64,000 bases of DNA from Blattamonas nauphoetae. Its lineage: Eukaryota > Preaxostyla > Oxymonadida. The translations under genes and the position numbers were made by a program. Location of the stretch: the NCBI GenBank assembly GCA_033064195.1, contig JARBJD010000177.1, positions 62,001-126,000 on the forward strand. The letters are read 5' to 3'. The notes below the pieces were generated by a model. The model saw only the letters and a list, made by a program, of their open reading frames with translations. It ran no database searches and was not told where the DNA came from. Of this stretch, positions 1 to 10,300 are shown piece after piece; position 1 is the stretch's first letter, and each line of letters opens with the position of its first letter.

Positions 1-285
1 AGCAGAAGGAGAGAGATGCTGAAAAAATATGTGAAGGAGATGGACAGACTGTTGGTAAAGCCGATTGACTGTACATCTGGGAAAGGTGTTTTGGTTGATT
101 CAATGAAGCCAACTCCTGTTTTTGTGAATGATGGATTGAATGCACACCAAAATGATCCCCAGAAGTATATTGAACAATTCGAAGAGTGCTGGTGACGATG
201 AAAAATGAGAATGACAAACAGTCGCCATATTCCCTGTGGAATAAGACATACCAGAAAGAGAACAATGATACAGATAAGAGCACAC
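1..285. other. Unresolved 3' part of the ARM-like gene
   Basis: The gene at 286-2441 (minus strand) has a good GTGTGC donor at 285, so further exons should lie here or beyond the window edge. A possible acceptor (CTTTCCCAG) occurs near 79-90 on the minus strand, but none of the three following frames reads as a recognisable domain. I see no other gene. Confidence 0.3.
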
Positions 286-2441
286 CGAGTTGAGAGGATG
301 GTCGAGTGTGACCGTCGAAGGGTTTGAAGGTTGATTTGTGACTTTGAAAGTGTTTCCAGTTCGGGTGAATGGGGTTGAGTTTGAAAAAACTGATTTGATC
401 TCCGAAATAACAGCAAGAGCTGGACGTTGGTTCTGCCTGAGTTCAGCGATCAGTTGTTCCATATCTTCCTTCTCTTTCTTCGCCTGTTCTCGTTCTTTCA
501 GAAGCTGTTTCTCCATTTCCTGCCGACTCCGTTTCAATTCTGCTTCGAACGACTTCTTCTGCTCTTCCATCTTCGAACTCATCATCTTCTGAACACTTTC
601 AAAATCTGACCCCCGCACTCCAATCACTCCCTCCCGACACCATCCGCCCATCACTCCAAACACTTCCGCAAACACAACGCCACACACACTCCCTGCCACT
701 TCCTTCACCACAACTGAACTCTCCCGAATCGTCTCTACTTTCTCTGTTTCTTCTCCTTTCTTCTCTTCATTCTTCTCTCTCCCACTTCCATCACTTCCTC
801 CATCACTCCCAACAATCTTTCGCTCGCTCTCTCCATCCCATCCTCGCAGCACTCCAATCAGTCCCGCTCGCACCACTCCGATCCCTCGAACACATCGACC
901 CACAAAGTCTGTGGAGCCTGTGTCCTCTCTCTCCCACGACACACTCGACAAAGCCTCCGTCTCTTCGCTGCTCACCCACACTCCTCGACGACCCACTCCA
1001 ACCCTCTCCTCTCTCCCCCTCTCTCTTCCGTCTTCACTGATTCGCAATGGTTGTGCTGCTGATTGTGAGGTGTTCGCTGTTTGATGAAGTTGAGTGTCCT
1101 TCGCTGTCCCTTCCTGCTTCGCTGATCGTGCTGAGTCTCTCCCGTTCTCGTTGTTCCTCTTTTGTTCTCTTTCTGCGCGCACCACTGCCATCTTCAGCCC
1201 AATCCCAATCTCCCCCAGTGCCACCACCATCCCACACCGCACCATCGCATCTGGGTGTGTCCGAAGCGAAGACACCAGCCACTCCACAATCCCACACTGA
1301 AGGAACACTTCCACTTCTGACTCACACGACAGGCGATGTGTGATCAGACTTGAAGAGCGAGAGATGACAGAGAATGAGGAGAGGAGGAAGAGCGAGAGAT
1401 GACAGAGAATGAGGAGAGGAGGAAGAGCGAGAGATGGCAGAGAATGAGGAGAGGAGGAAGAGCGAGAGATGACAGAGAATGAGGAGAGGAGGAAGAGCGA
1501 GAGATGGCAGAGAATGAGGAGAGGAGGAAGAGCGAGAGATGACAGAGAATGAGGAGAGGAGGAAGAGCGAGAGATGACAGAGAATGAGGAGAGGAGGAAG
1601 AGCGAGAGATGGCAGAGAATGAGGAGAGGAGGAAGAGCGAGAGATGACAGAGAATGAGGAGAGGAGGAAGAGCGAGAGATGACAGAGAATGAGGAGAGGA
1701 GGAAGAGCGAGAGATGACAGAGAATGAGGAGAGGAGGAAGAGCGAGAGATGGCAGAGAATGAGGAGAGGAGGAAGAGCGAGAGATGACAGAGAATGAGGA
1801 GAGGAGGAAGAGCGAGAGATGGCAGAGAATGAGGAGAGGAGGAAGAGCGAGAGATGACAGAGAATGAGGAGAGGAGGAAGAGCGAGAGATGGCAGAGAAT
1901 GAGGAGAGGAGGAAGAGCGAGAGATGACAGAGAATGAGGAGAGGAGGAAGAGCGAGAGATGACAGAGAATGAGGAGAGGAGGAAGAGCGAGAGATGACAG
2001 AGAATGAGGAGAGGAGGAACAGCGAGAGATGACAGAGAATGAGGAGAGGAGGAAGAGCGAGAGATGGCAGAGAATGAGGAGAGGAGGAAGAGCGAGAGAT
2101 GACAGAGAATGAGGAGAGGAGGAAGAGCGAGAGATGACAGAGAATGAGGAGAGGAGGAACAGCGAGAGATGACAGAGAATGAGGAGAGGAGGAACAGTGA
2201 GAAAGGAAAGAGGAAGGAGAAAGAGAGAGACGAGGAAGAGACAAACCCAATCGTCGAAATCGCTGGTTCTGAGATTCTCGCGTTTGTGTCCTGAAACGCA
2301 GGAAATGGAGAAGAGATGAAGGAATGAGAGGATGCACACTTGAGAGAGGGCCAGAAGCGAAGGAAAGTGCTTCGAAAGTGATCCGACTTCGTTCTTCGAA
2401 ATCACTGCAAGAATCGTCTCAAACAACACTTGGAATCCCAC
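286..2441 (-). CDS. ARM/HEAT-like, coiled-coil protein (partial)
   Basis: Three exons can be joined in frame: 2340-2441, 2247-2290 and 286-1348, with introns 2291-2339 (49 nt) and 1349-2246 (898 nt). The splice gives ALSQ-DTNARISEPAISTIG-LITHRLSCES, and phases agree at both junctions. The first part reads as armadillo/HEAT-like helices (GIVEWLVSSLRTHPDAMVR). A low-complexity Glu/Ser/Gly stretch follows, then a strong coiled coil (roughly SKMEEQKKSFEAELKRSRQE onward), then SVFSNSTPFTRTGNTF, which resembles the start of oxymonad SPRY-like domains. Both ends are missing: an acceptor at 2442 shows there are upstream exons, and a donor at 285 points downstream. The second intron is almost entirely minisatellite. 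Function is unknown; ARM/HEAT and coiled-coil parts suggest a scaffold. Confidence 0.6.
1357..2200. repeat. 35-bp minisatellite, about 24 copies, inside an intron
   Basis: The unit is 35 bp (plus strand AGCGAGAGATGACAGAGAAT, then GAGGAGAGGAGGAAG). Copies differ mainly at one base, ATGACAG versus ATGGCAG, mixed irregularly (about 17 of the first, 7 of the second); a few end in GGAAC instead of GGAAG. Because 35 is not a multiple of 3, the array stays open in all frames and creates long false ORFs of a 35-residue repeat. On the sense (minus) strand it is pyrimidine-rich and has no AG dinucleotide, so the first usable acceptor after it is CTCTTCAAG at 1349. It is therefore best placed in the intron 1349-2246. 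Confidence 0.92.
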
Positions 2442-3294
2442 CTGCAATCAAAAAAAACACAATACGAAGGAAGAAGGAGATAATAAAAACGATGAGGACA
2501 AGAAAAAGAACGGATTAAAGATGGTGGAATTGCAGAGAATAGAAGGAAGATAAATCAAGAATGTGAATCACACCCGCAATTCTGCTCCGAGACTAAGACT
2601 CAATTGATTTCCCAAAATCGGAAGGATCCTCCCTTCCATCAATATTTCGGCAGTTCCTTTCTTGTTTCCTGAGTCTGAAATAGAAACAGATAATCGTTAA
2701 ACATATTCAATACAAACAACAGAATACAAAATAATGAAGTTTTTTTCATGTCACCTCAAAAAGTGTCACATCAAAGCAAAAAAAGAAGACAAGAAAACGC
2801 TCCCTCGAACCAAGAAAAGACAAACCGTCCAGACACAGATTCACAAGTTCTTTCGAAATTCCAACTCGAATCTCGTCTGATTCTGTTTCTAGCTTTCCCA
2901 CTTTTTCAAACAATTCTTTCTTCTCGTCTGAACTCGTCTGCACAAAAATGGATGAACAATAACATGGTAAAGAGCAACAAGGCACACATCTCCAGTTGAA
3001 CCACCTGGTGTGACAGTGGTTGATGAGTTGTCTGGATTTGATAACATTCCGATGAGTTGAAGTTACTTCAATTCTTTGTGATGGGTGAGATCACTTGATC
3101 ATGAAGAACCGTTTATCCCCTTCCATATGACTTTATTTGGTTGAAAATCATATTTTACCATTCATTCTTTCCATATTCAATCGGGCTGATCACGCTCTGA
3201 TCCAATTCTGAGATATCACGACGTTTAACTTTCTTCTCAACTCACACAGTTCCCTCAGAACGAAAGGAGACAGATTCCGATGACAATATTTTAG
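2442..3294. other. Mostly non-coding, with one possible upstream exon
   Basis: On the minus strand at about 2820-2945 there is a protein-like stretch (KKELFEKVGKLETESDEIR, then ISKELVNLCLD) followed by a GTTTGT donor. It may be an upstream exon of the ARM-like gene, but the phases I can see do not join cleanly to the exon ending at 2441. The rest of the interval shows nothing I can name. Confidence 0.25.
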
Positions 3295-3340
3295 GTAATC
3301 TCATTGTCCATGTGGGGGATTGCTTATTTCTCTCTTTCAG

Positions 3341-4199
3341 CTTGTTTTTCTGGATCCAGAGGACAACAATCATGTGATCCGATTGTCGACCATTTCCGAT
3401 ATCGAGGACACTTCTGTATCGTCACTGAATTTCTCAGGAAGAGCGTTCGTTCAATCCTCATCAAACTAAATTATCAGAGTTTCCCGTTCCCAATCATCTC
3501 TCAGGTATCAACCACTTTTTCTTGTATCATCTCTGATCGTGTAACAGGTCGTTGATTCATTTTGTGTCATCTCTTCAATGGGATTAATTTATGGAGATAT
3601 CAAAACAGTTAATATTTTGATTGACGGGTTTGTTTCTCTTATGTTCAATTTCCGCTATCTCTCAGGGTTCTTCCACATGTTCGACTCGCAAATTTTGGGT
3701 CGTCCGTCTTCGAAAAACAAGCCTCTACACGAAGTTATATTCGATCAAGGCATACTCGAGCACCTGAAATTATTCTGGGAGAAAGACCGAAAGGAGAAGA
3801 AACACAGAGAACGAGAAAGAGAGGAGAAGGGAATCGATAAACGAGACAAAAGAGACCAGGAAAGGAAAGAGTGAGAGAGAACGAGAAGTGGAAGGATCTG
3901 AGAAGAAAGACCGAAAAGTGCAAGAGAAGAAATATGAAAAAGACAAGAAGGAACAAAACAAGCTGGACAGTGGAGATGCAGATGTGGAGAAGAAAGAGTC
4001 AGAGCCTCAGCAGGATGACGACGACAGTGGTGAGAGTGAGGACGAGGAATTCAGCCTCCGCATGAAGGAGAGTCCCGAAGCCCCCTCTTTCATCCAGTTC
4101 ATCCAGCTCTGTTTGGCATACAAGCCCGAACACCGCCTCACTACAGTCCAGGCAGCCCAGCATCCCTTCCTCTTCAACAGAGGATATTCTAAGCACTGA
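3341..4199 (+). pseudogene. DYRK-like (CMGC) kinase, decayed
   Basis: Kinase landmarks of the DYRK/HIPK type appear in order. LDPEDNNHVIRL is followed by VDHFRYRGHFCIVTEFL, but the two lie in different frames, a 1-nt shift near 3385. Next come GLIYGDIKTVNILID (catalytic loop, Asp, Lys and Asn kept), VRLANFGSSVFE (the DFG motif is NFG), YIRSRHTRAPEIILG (activation segment) and, after a Lys/Glu-rich stretch, FIQLCLAYKPEHRLTTVQAAQHPFL (C-lobe end). Introns 3505-3547 (44 nt) and about 3629-3669 join these in frame. The N-lobe is not recognisable and the part between subdomains VIII and XI (DxWSLGC) is gone, replaced by a frame that stops. The DFG Asp-to-Asn change, frame break and missing C-lobe argue for a pseudogene; an expressed pseudokinase is less likely. 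Confidence 0.72.
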
Positions 4200-4223
4200 A
4201 AGCCACTGAAAGAGGTAACAGAC

Positions 4224-4724
4224 TTGCCTCCATCGCACACCATTCCGATCTCTCCTTCTTCGAAGTCTGCCCATCGACCAACTCGAAGATTCACACAATC
4301 CATCCTGTCTCACAGTCACACGGAAGAGAGGCAAAGGTCAATCTCGCCGGTCCCAAGTATGGACCCCGCCTTCTCCGGACGATCAGAGTCGTTTACATTG
4401 CTCGAAAGCGAGAACGACACTACCAGCATGGACGACTCGACAGCCGCAGATGATTCGGCTGTCACAGAAACGGGCTCCCCACCATTCGATGCGCCGAAAA
4501 CACAGAATCCGACATTGGAGCTCAACTTTCGTTTGAAGGGGTCCGCGCAAATGTCTCCATCAACCCCGAACAGACTGGAGAACATCCGTCTGCGTTTTCA
4601 GTCGTGGCACCAGTGGAGAAGAAGAGGAAGTTCACAGGCACCAGATCTGGGCATAGTCGGTCGGTGTCTGCCCCTCGCATCGGAGAAAAGCATTATCATC
4701 ATTTTGACCCTCAAAGGATTGTGA
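4224..4724 (+). CDS. Ser/Pro-rich open frame after the DYRK-like remnant
   Basis: This 166-codon frame is in the same phase as the end of the kinase remnant and is separated from it by stops within 25 nt. Composition is rich in Ser, Thr and Pro (SHTIPISPSSKSAHRPTRRF, MDDSTAADDSAVTETGSPPF), as in regulatory tails of DYRK kinases. It could be the former C-terminal tail of that gene or a chance frame. No domain is recognised. Confidence 0.3.
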   Translation: MPPSHTIPISPSSKSAHRPTRRFTQSILSHSHTEERQRSISPVPSMDPAFSGRSESFTLLESENDTTSMDDSTAADDSAVTETGSPPFDAPKTQNPTLELNFRLKGSAQMSPSTPNRLENIRLRFQSWHQWRRRGSSQAPDLGIVGRCLPLASEKSIIIILTLKGL

Positions 4725-5150
4725 AGCGAATTGGGTGAGAGACAAAGAAACTTGTCGATATTGCCCCGTGCGGGAAGAGTGTTGACGACAAATTTTCAGA
4801 CGATTTGCGAGCGATTCATTCGTCGAAAACAATCACAACACGATCGAGCGTGGAGTCTACACCAAGTACATCCACCATTTAGCATAATCAGAAAGATTTG
4901 TGAGCATACAACAAGTATCCTCACTGATTGATCATGTTTTACTTTTGCTGTCTCTAATCGCTCTTCGTCCATCATCACAAGTGACGAATACTGTTTCACA
5001 CATGTCACCATGCACTTTATGGTCCTTTTTTCACTAACTATGAAAAAACTCTCTCAAAACGAAATAAGTTGATCATGCCCATGATGACAGTCGTGGGAGT
5101 CGTTTTGGAAAGCAGAACACGTCAAAAAAGAAACTCCGTTCAATATTAGA
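4725..5150. other. No gene seen
   Basis: Only short frames overlapping on both strands occur here, with no splice-consistent coding stretch. It ends at the 8-bp target duplication of the MITE. Confidence 0.4.
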
Positions 5151-5158
5151 GAGACTGA

Positions 5159-5595
5159 GGCAATAGGTTACTTTAAGGGACTGACTAAAACTAACTCTAG
5201 TAGTCCTAAAAGCATTCCGAGGCATGTTTTCTTCATAGAGATATGTCACTAGGATTCAGGAGAAAGATCGCCTCCTTTGAAGAAACAATAAAATTTAGGG
5301 TCGGATCAAAACCTCTAATCTGAAATGGAAGTTCATCAGAACTTTTTAGCTCCCCTAGAAAGTTGAATAATCTATTTTTGAGTGACTAGGTGGTCACTAA
5401 ATCCTAATTTATGTCCTAACGACAGAGAACCAGACACTTCACTTTTTTGATCAACACATTTCCAACTCTTTTATTTCTAGAGAAAACTCAATTATCTGTT
5501 CTCTACTTCCACAAAGGCTTCGAATTTCCTAGAAAATCTCTAGAATATCCTCTTAGAATCGGTATTTGACCAGTCCCTTAAAGTTACTTATTGCC
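5159..5595. mobile_element. MITE with 25-bp TIRs and 8-bp target duplication
   Basis: The ends are near-perfect inverted repeats: left 5159-5183 starts GGCAATAGGTTACTTTAAGG, right 5571-5595 is its reverse complement with two differences in 25. The 8 bases GAGACTGA stand immediately outside both ends (5151-5158 and 5596-5603). The 437-bp interior has no coding potential and is A/T-rich. An 8-bp duplication is used by the hAT, Merlin, P and KDZ superfamilies; the GG-starting end fits Merlin better than typical hAT, but the family stays open. It lies 119 bp upstream of the next gene's start codon. Confidence 0.85.
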
Positions 5596-5721
5596 GAGAC
5601 TGAAGATTGAAATAGAGTGAGATGCATTCAACTCTTTGGTAGAGGACTGTGACGAGTGGAACACAGATACTTAAGCGACTTAAATTCCTCAAATTTCATC
5701 AATGGGATACTAGAAATTTCA

Positions 5722-6774
5722 ATGATGACAAAGCTGAATACTGCTTCCAAGGGACACGCACAAAGTTTTCCCAAGGATGCGTTTATTGTCCTTCCCCTCC
5801 CATCCCAACCACAGACGAGTTCAGATTGCGAAAAGTTGATTCGGAAGTTAACCCAGCTCAGCAAGTCATTCATCCCAGGAGAAAATCAAACTCAAGGAAA
5901 TGCTCTGCAGATTTCTTCGTATCTGGTGAAGATCACTGGCTTCCTAATAAGCCATCCAAACGATGAAGGAAGATCACCAGCTGAAAACGCTGTCGATCTC
6001 GAAATATGTCTCGACTTGATGATGAACCTACCCCTTTTCTGCAAAAATGAGACATATAGTCTTCATTACGACGGACTGTCCTTCATTCTTATCGTTGTGA
6101 AGAGGCTCATGGCCGAGCACATTCTCCGGTTGTTCAAAGCCCGATTTGTGACCAGTCTGTTCAGCATGTTGCAGCCTGAGACTCTGCTTCTTGCCAACGA
6201 GCGGTATCACTTGTTGTGGACCTGCCTTTTGTCGCATCTGTTGAGTCCGTTGAACAATTCGTCGTTCGTCAGAGCGAATCCCACCGATTCCCCTTCAGCG
6301 GTTGAATGGATGGAGGAGGCAGTTGCTGACGTGATCATCCCCTCTGCCAGATACTTGAAGAAGCTTGTTGAGAATGCGTCGTCCTTCAAACACACCCATT
6401 TCTCAGACAATCTGGCGACTCTGGCTCTGAACATGACAGTCCTCTCCATCTTCAACACAACATCCCGACCGTACATCCACCCGCTTCATTTGGAGCGTTG
6501 GCAAGTCAATCATTGGCTGACAGTGGAGGAAGACAGCAAAGCACTGCGACAGACATCTTTCTTTTTCATCCCACTCTCTCTCAATCCCAACAACTCGGTC
6601 GCCAAGGACCAGCAGAACACATACCGAGAGAAACTGAGAGAAGAAGGATTTGATGACATACTCGAACAACAAACAGTTCTGATCCGATCTCCCCTCGGCC
6701 AAGGCGACACGTCAAAGTTAAAACATTTTCTTCACATTCTTTCAAATCTTCTATCCATCAACACATTCAGATAA
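5722..6774 (+). CDS. Helical-repeat protein of oxymonad type
   Basis: A single-exon frame of 350 codons from ATG 5722 to TAA 6772; the open frame extends to 5656 but begins there with GTG, so the first ATG is used. The N-terminus (MMTKLNTASKGHAQSFPKD) resembles an N-terminal style common in lineage-specific oxymonad proteins with HEAT/ARM-like helices. The rest alternates hydrophobic helices (ISSYLVKITGFLI, YHLLWTCLLSHLLSPL, LATLALNMTVLSIF) without signal peptide or membrane segments. A conserved-looking tail, NTYREKLREEGFDDILEQQT, precedes the end. The fold is predicted alpha-alpha solenoid; the function is unknown. The MITE directly upstream may affect its promoter. Confidence 0.75.
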   Translation: MMTKLNTASKGHAQSFPKDAFIVLPLPSQPQTSSDCEKLIRKLTQLSKSFIPGENQTQGNALQISSYLVKITGFLISHPNDEGRSPAENAVDLEICLDLMMNLPLFCKNETYSLHYDGLSFILIVVKRLMAEHILRLFKARFVTSLFSMLQPETLLLANERYHLLWTCLLSHLLSPLNNSSFVRANPTDSPSAVEWMEEAVADVIIPSARYLKKLVENASSFKHTHFSDNLATLALNMTVLSIFNTTSRPYIHPLHLERWQVNHWLTVEEDSKALRQTSFFFIPLSLNPNNSVAKDQQNTYREKLREEGFDDILEQQTVLIRSPLGQGDTSKLKHFLHILSNLLSINTFR

Positions 6775-7373
6775 ATCACAGAGGACAGATTCTCTGATCA
6801 ATTACGTTGATTGTATTGTCTAATATGGTTTGGATTGGCTTGATTCAATCCATAGTTTTCATTGTTGTGCATTCACCAATTCGGTTCATAAACCAACTCA
6901 ATTTCAAGACAATATTCAAAGGTCGCGAGAAATATCGAGACATTTTTGTGAACTTGAGAGTAAAATCAGTTTCAGAGACTGTGGTTGTGTGAATGACTCG
7001 TCGGTTCGAATGAGTTGATGAATAGGGTTCCTCTACCCTTGTTTCTCAAAAGTTCCTCAACGAGATCAGTACCAATTCTCCAACCACAGAAGGTCCGGGA
7101 TGTTGTTCTCATAGTGCATAACCGAGAACAGGCTTTATATGAGAAAAAATAAATCATGGGTCAGATCATTCAACACCGATCACTCCAGAGTGATCGAGAC
7201 CCATTTTTTTTGGTGATGAATTTTTTCCGAGTGTATTAAACAAAATGGGTGTGGCTGATAGAGTTCCACGAGCCCACCATTCAGCGGATTCCATACATAG
7301 TATACAAAGAAATTGAGCTTAGAATGTGAAGTTCAATCAATATAACGCTTATACTTGGGGTTCACACGACAGA
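6775..7373. other. Intergenic, no gene seen
   Basis: This lies between a plus-strand and a minus-strand gene whose 3' ends converge. No coding stretch or RNA gene is visible. A short interrupted inverted repeat (GATCACTCC / AGAGTGATC) occurs near 7177-7195. Confidence 0.4.
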
Positions 7374-10300
7374 TCAATTGTCCTGACTGTCCAACTGTTT
7401 AAGCCAGATCACTTCCACAGTTTTCTCTTCAGAACAGCATGTTGAGATTCCAAGACACAGATGGATCGGGAGATCAGTGAAGATTTGTGGCTGCTCTTCA
7501 TCATCAACGATAAGCTTTGCTTCCCTGCTCTTCATGTTCACACGAATCGCTGCTGTCTGACCAACTCTGTCACACTTCTTATTTGTCCCAGTCGGCTGTA
7601 CAATCCTTCCGCCCTTCCACATGCTCCCATCTGCCAGAATGAAATCTCCTCCAATTCCGCCGAAGAATCCACCGCAGAACATCCTCGTGGCATTCTTCGG
7701 AAGAGGATGGGAGAGATACCCCAAATCTGAAGGAGAGAGGACAGACATTGGAGAAGAGAGGAGATGAAGGAAGGAGAGACATGAGAAGAGAGGAGATGAA
7801 GGAAGGAGAGACATGAGAAGAGAGGAGATGAAGGAAGGAGAAACATGAGAAGAGAGGAGATGAAGGAAGGAGAGACATGAGAAGAGAGGAGATGAAGGAA
7901 GGAGAGACATGAGAAGAGAGGAGATGGTTGAGGGAATTGATTGAAACAGACTGATTTTGACGACTGGATTAACCGTCGCTCGGAGCTTGAGTTCCCACAA
8001 CCCGGACGTGATTGGGATGGTCAGCGCTGTTCTCCAGTGTCCGCTCTGCTCTTTCACGACTTTGGAGAGGGTGAGAGTGCTCTGCGAGAGGCTGTGAAAA
8101 TCAGGATCGTAAGTTTGGAGAGAGGATGTGCCTGAAAAGAGTTGGAGAGCTTTTGGGGGCTGTTTGAGAGGTGTTCGGTTGAGGTCCGCGGCTTGCTTCC
8201 TCGCTTCCTTTTGTTGCATTTCCTCTTCTTCTTCCTTCTGTCGGCTTGCCCGAGCCAGTTCCTTTGAATTTTCTTCAGAATCCCTCTTTTTCTCAAGTGC
8301 TGTTTCCTCTTCTTCTGATTGGCTCTCTTCTACTTCTTCTTCCCCTTCTTCTCTGCACCCATCATATCCTCCGACGGTGACTCCCCTTTCTTCAAAGACG
8401 ACAGGAGGGAGAGATTGATCATCATTCAGTCTTCTCAGCCACAACACTTCGACTGTCTTTTCTTTCGCACAGTTCATCGAAATGCCCAGACAGACAACTG
8501 CAGGAATGTCTGTAAAGCAGACAGGTTGTTCCTCGTCGTCCACAAACAATTTAGCTTCTCTCGTCGACATGTTTATTCGAATCGCTGCTGTCTGCCCAAC
8601 TTTCCTGCATCGCCTGTTCGTCCCATCCGGTCTGAATTCCTCTCCTCTCCTCCACATCCGCCCACTCCACAGAGTGAAATGACCGCCATTCTTGTTTTTG
8701 TAATATCCGCAGTCAGCGTGCAGAGCGTCGGGCGGAAGAGGAAATTCGAGGAATCCAAGGGCTGGAAAAACGAGATGAGAATAATGATTGAGAGAGATGA
8801 ATAGAGAAGATGAAGAATGAAAAGGAAATGAACCTACCGAGATTGATAAATCGGTGTTGGATCGACCTGATCTTCAGTTCCCACTCTCCGCTTCTGAGTG
8901 GAATTGTGAAAGCTGTCCTCCAATTCCCTGTCTCCCCCTCCAACACTTTCGACAGTGAAATGGTGGATGGAGTGAGTGAGTGGAATTCCTTGTCAAAAAT
9001 ACGAAGTGAGCTCGTCCCCATCCAGACAGGAATGCTTTCGATCATCTCATCCATCTCCTTTTCTCGGGTCGACAATTCTTGCTCGAGTTTTGTGATGACG
9101 GTTTTGAAAGATTCTTTCTCTGAGACTCCAATCAAGAGAGACTTGTCCAATTCTTCACAACGATTGAGAACTTCGTGCATTTTCTCTTCGAACAGTTCTT
9201 TCTGTGCGAGTAATTCCGCTTCGAGGTGCAGATTCTCATTCCTCGCTTCCTCAACTTGATCAAGAGCTTCCTCCAATCGTTTTGTATGCTCATCAGACAG
9301 AACAAAAGAGGTGTGGTCTCCCTTTCCTTGTGATGGAGACACGACTGTTGGTGTTTCTGGTGGAGACTCGTCAATCCACAGACTCATCGACAAATTCTCG
9401 TCAGTCTTTCGTTCCGTCTCCTTCTGTCCCGAGTCGTCGAAATGTCTTCGAATCCAGCTCAGAAGATCTTCGTGGTGCATCGTTTGTCGCTCAATCTGCA
9501 GGTTCAAGAGCGTTGAATGTGTTACCTCGTTTGTCAGCTGTGGCGACATGGCAGAATGGAGATCCAAGCCAGATTCCTCCATTTCGAGATCATCGAGCTC
9601 CAACACTTCTTCCTCTGAATCGTTTCCCACTCGAGACAAGTCCTTCATCCACAACACTTCCACCGACTGATTGTCTTCGAGGAAGGCAGTTGAGACGGCC
9701 AAGCAGAGCGGAGAAGGGAGGTTTGTGAACACGCCAGGTTGTTCCTCGTCATCCACAAACAGCCGGGCTTCCCTTCGCTCCATGTTCACTCGGATGGCTG
9801 CTGTCTGCCCAATCTCTTCACATGTCTTGTTTGACGCGATGTGGCCGAGTTTTTCCACTTCTCTCCACATCTCCCCATTGCTCAGGTCAAAATCTCCTCC
9901 ATCCAAATCTGGATCCAGTCCGCACTGTTGGTGAGTGGCATCAGCGGGAAGAGGATATGCAAGATAGCCAAGCACTAAGATGAGAGAGGGAAAACAAAGT
10001 CCAAGACAAATATGAAAGTGTAGAGCAATAAAACAGACTTAGAGAAAAAGTGTTTTTGGTAAGAAGTCTGATCTTCAGTTCCCACTCTCCTTGTCTGATC
10101 GGGAAAGTGAAAGCCGTTCTCCATCCCTCTTCAATCTGCGATATCTGCGTGAGAGTCGTCCCCGAGAGCGAGTGTGAAGAGGCGTCCAACAGTTTAAGAG
10201 CACTCGCTCCCAAATAGTGTGCGAGTTGTGAATGACTGAAGTCTTCTCCGTTGTTCTCTTCTTTCATACGTTGCACTTTCTCTGTCAGTTCTTTCACTTT

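Noticed and set aside
1357-2200. CRISPR-like array
   Set aside because: Repeats are directly contiguous with no spacers, and the genome is eukaryotic.
100-2337. A single 745-residue protein with a 35-residue hydrophobic repeat (and an overlapping 367-residue one)
   Set aside because: The repeat is the translation of a 35-bp intronic minisatellite that is open in every frame; splice sites at 1348 and 2246 join conserved coding sequence instead.
7579-7951. Hydrophobic segments (SFISSLLMSLLPSSPLF) in the SPRY-like gene as membrane helices
   Set aside because: They are pyrimidine-rich intron sequence; removing them joins the two halves of a module in phase.
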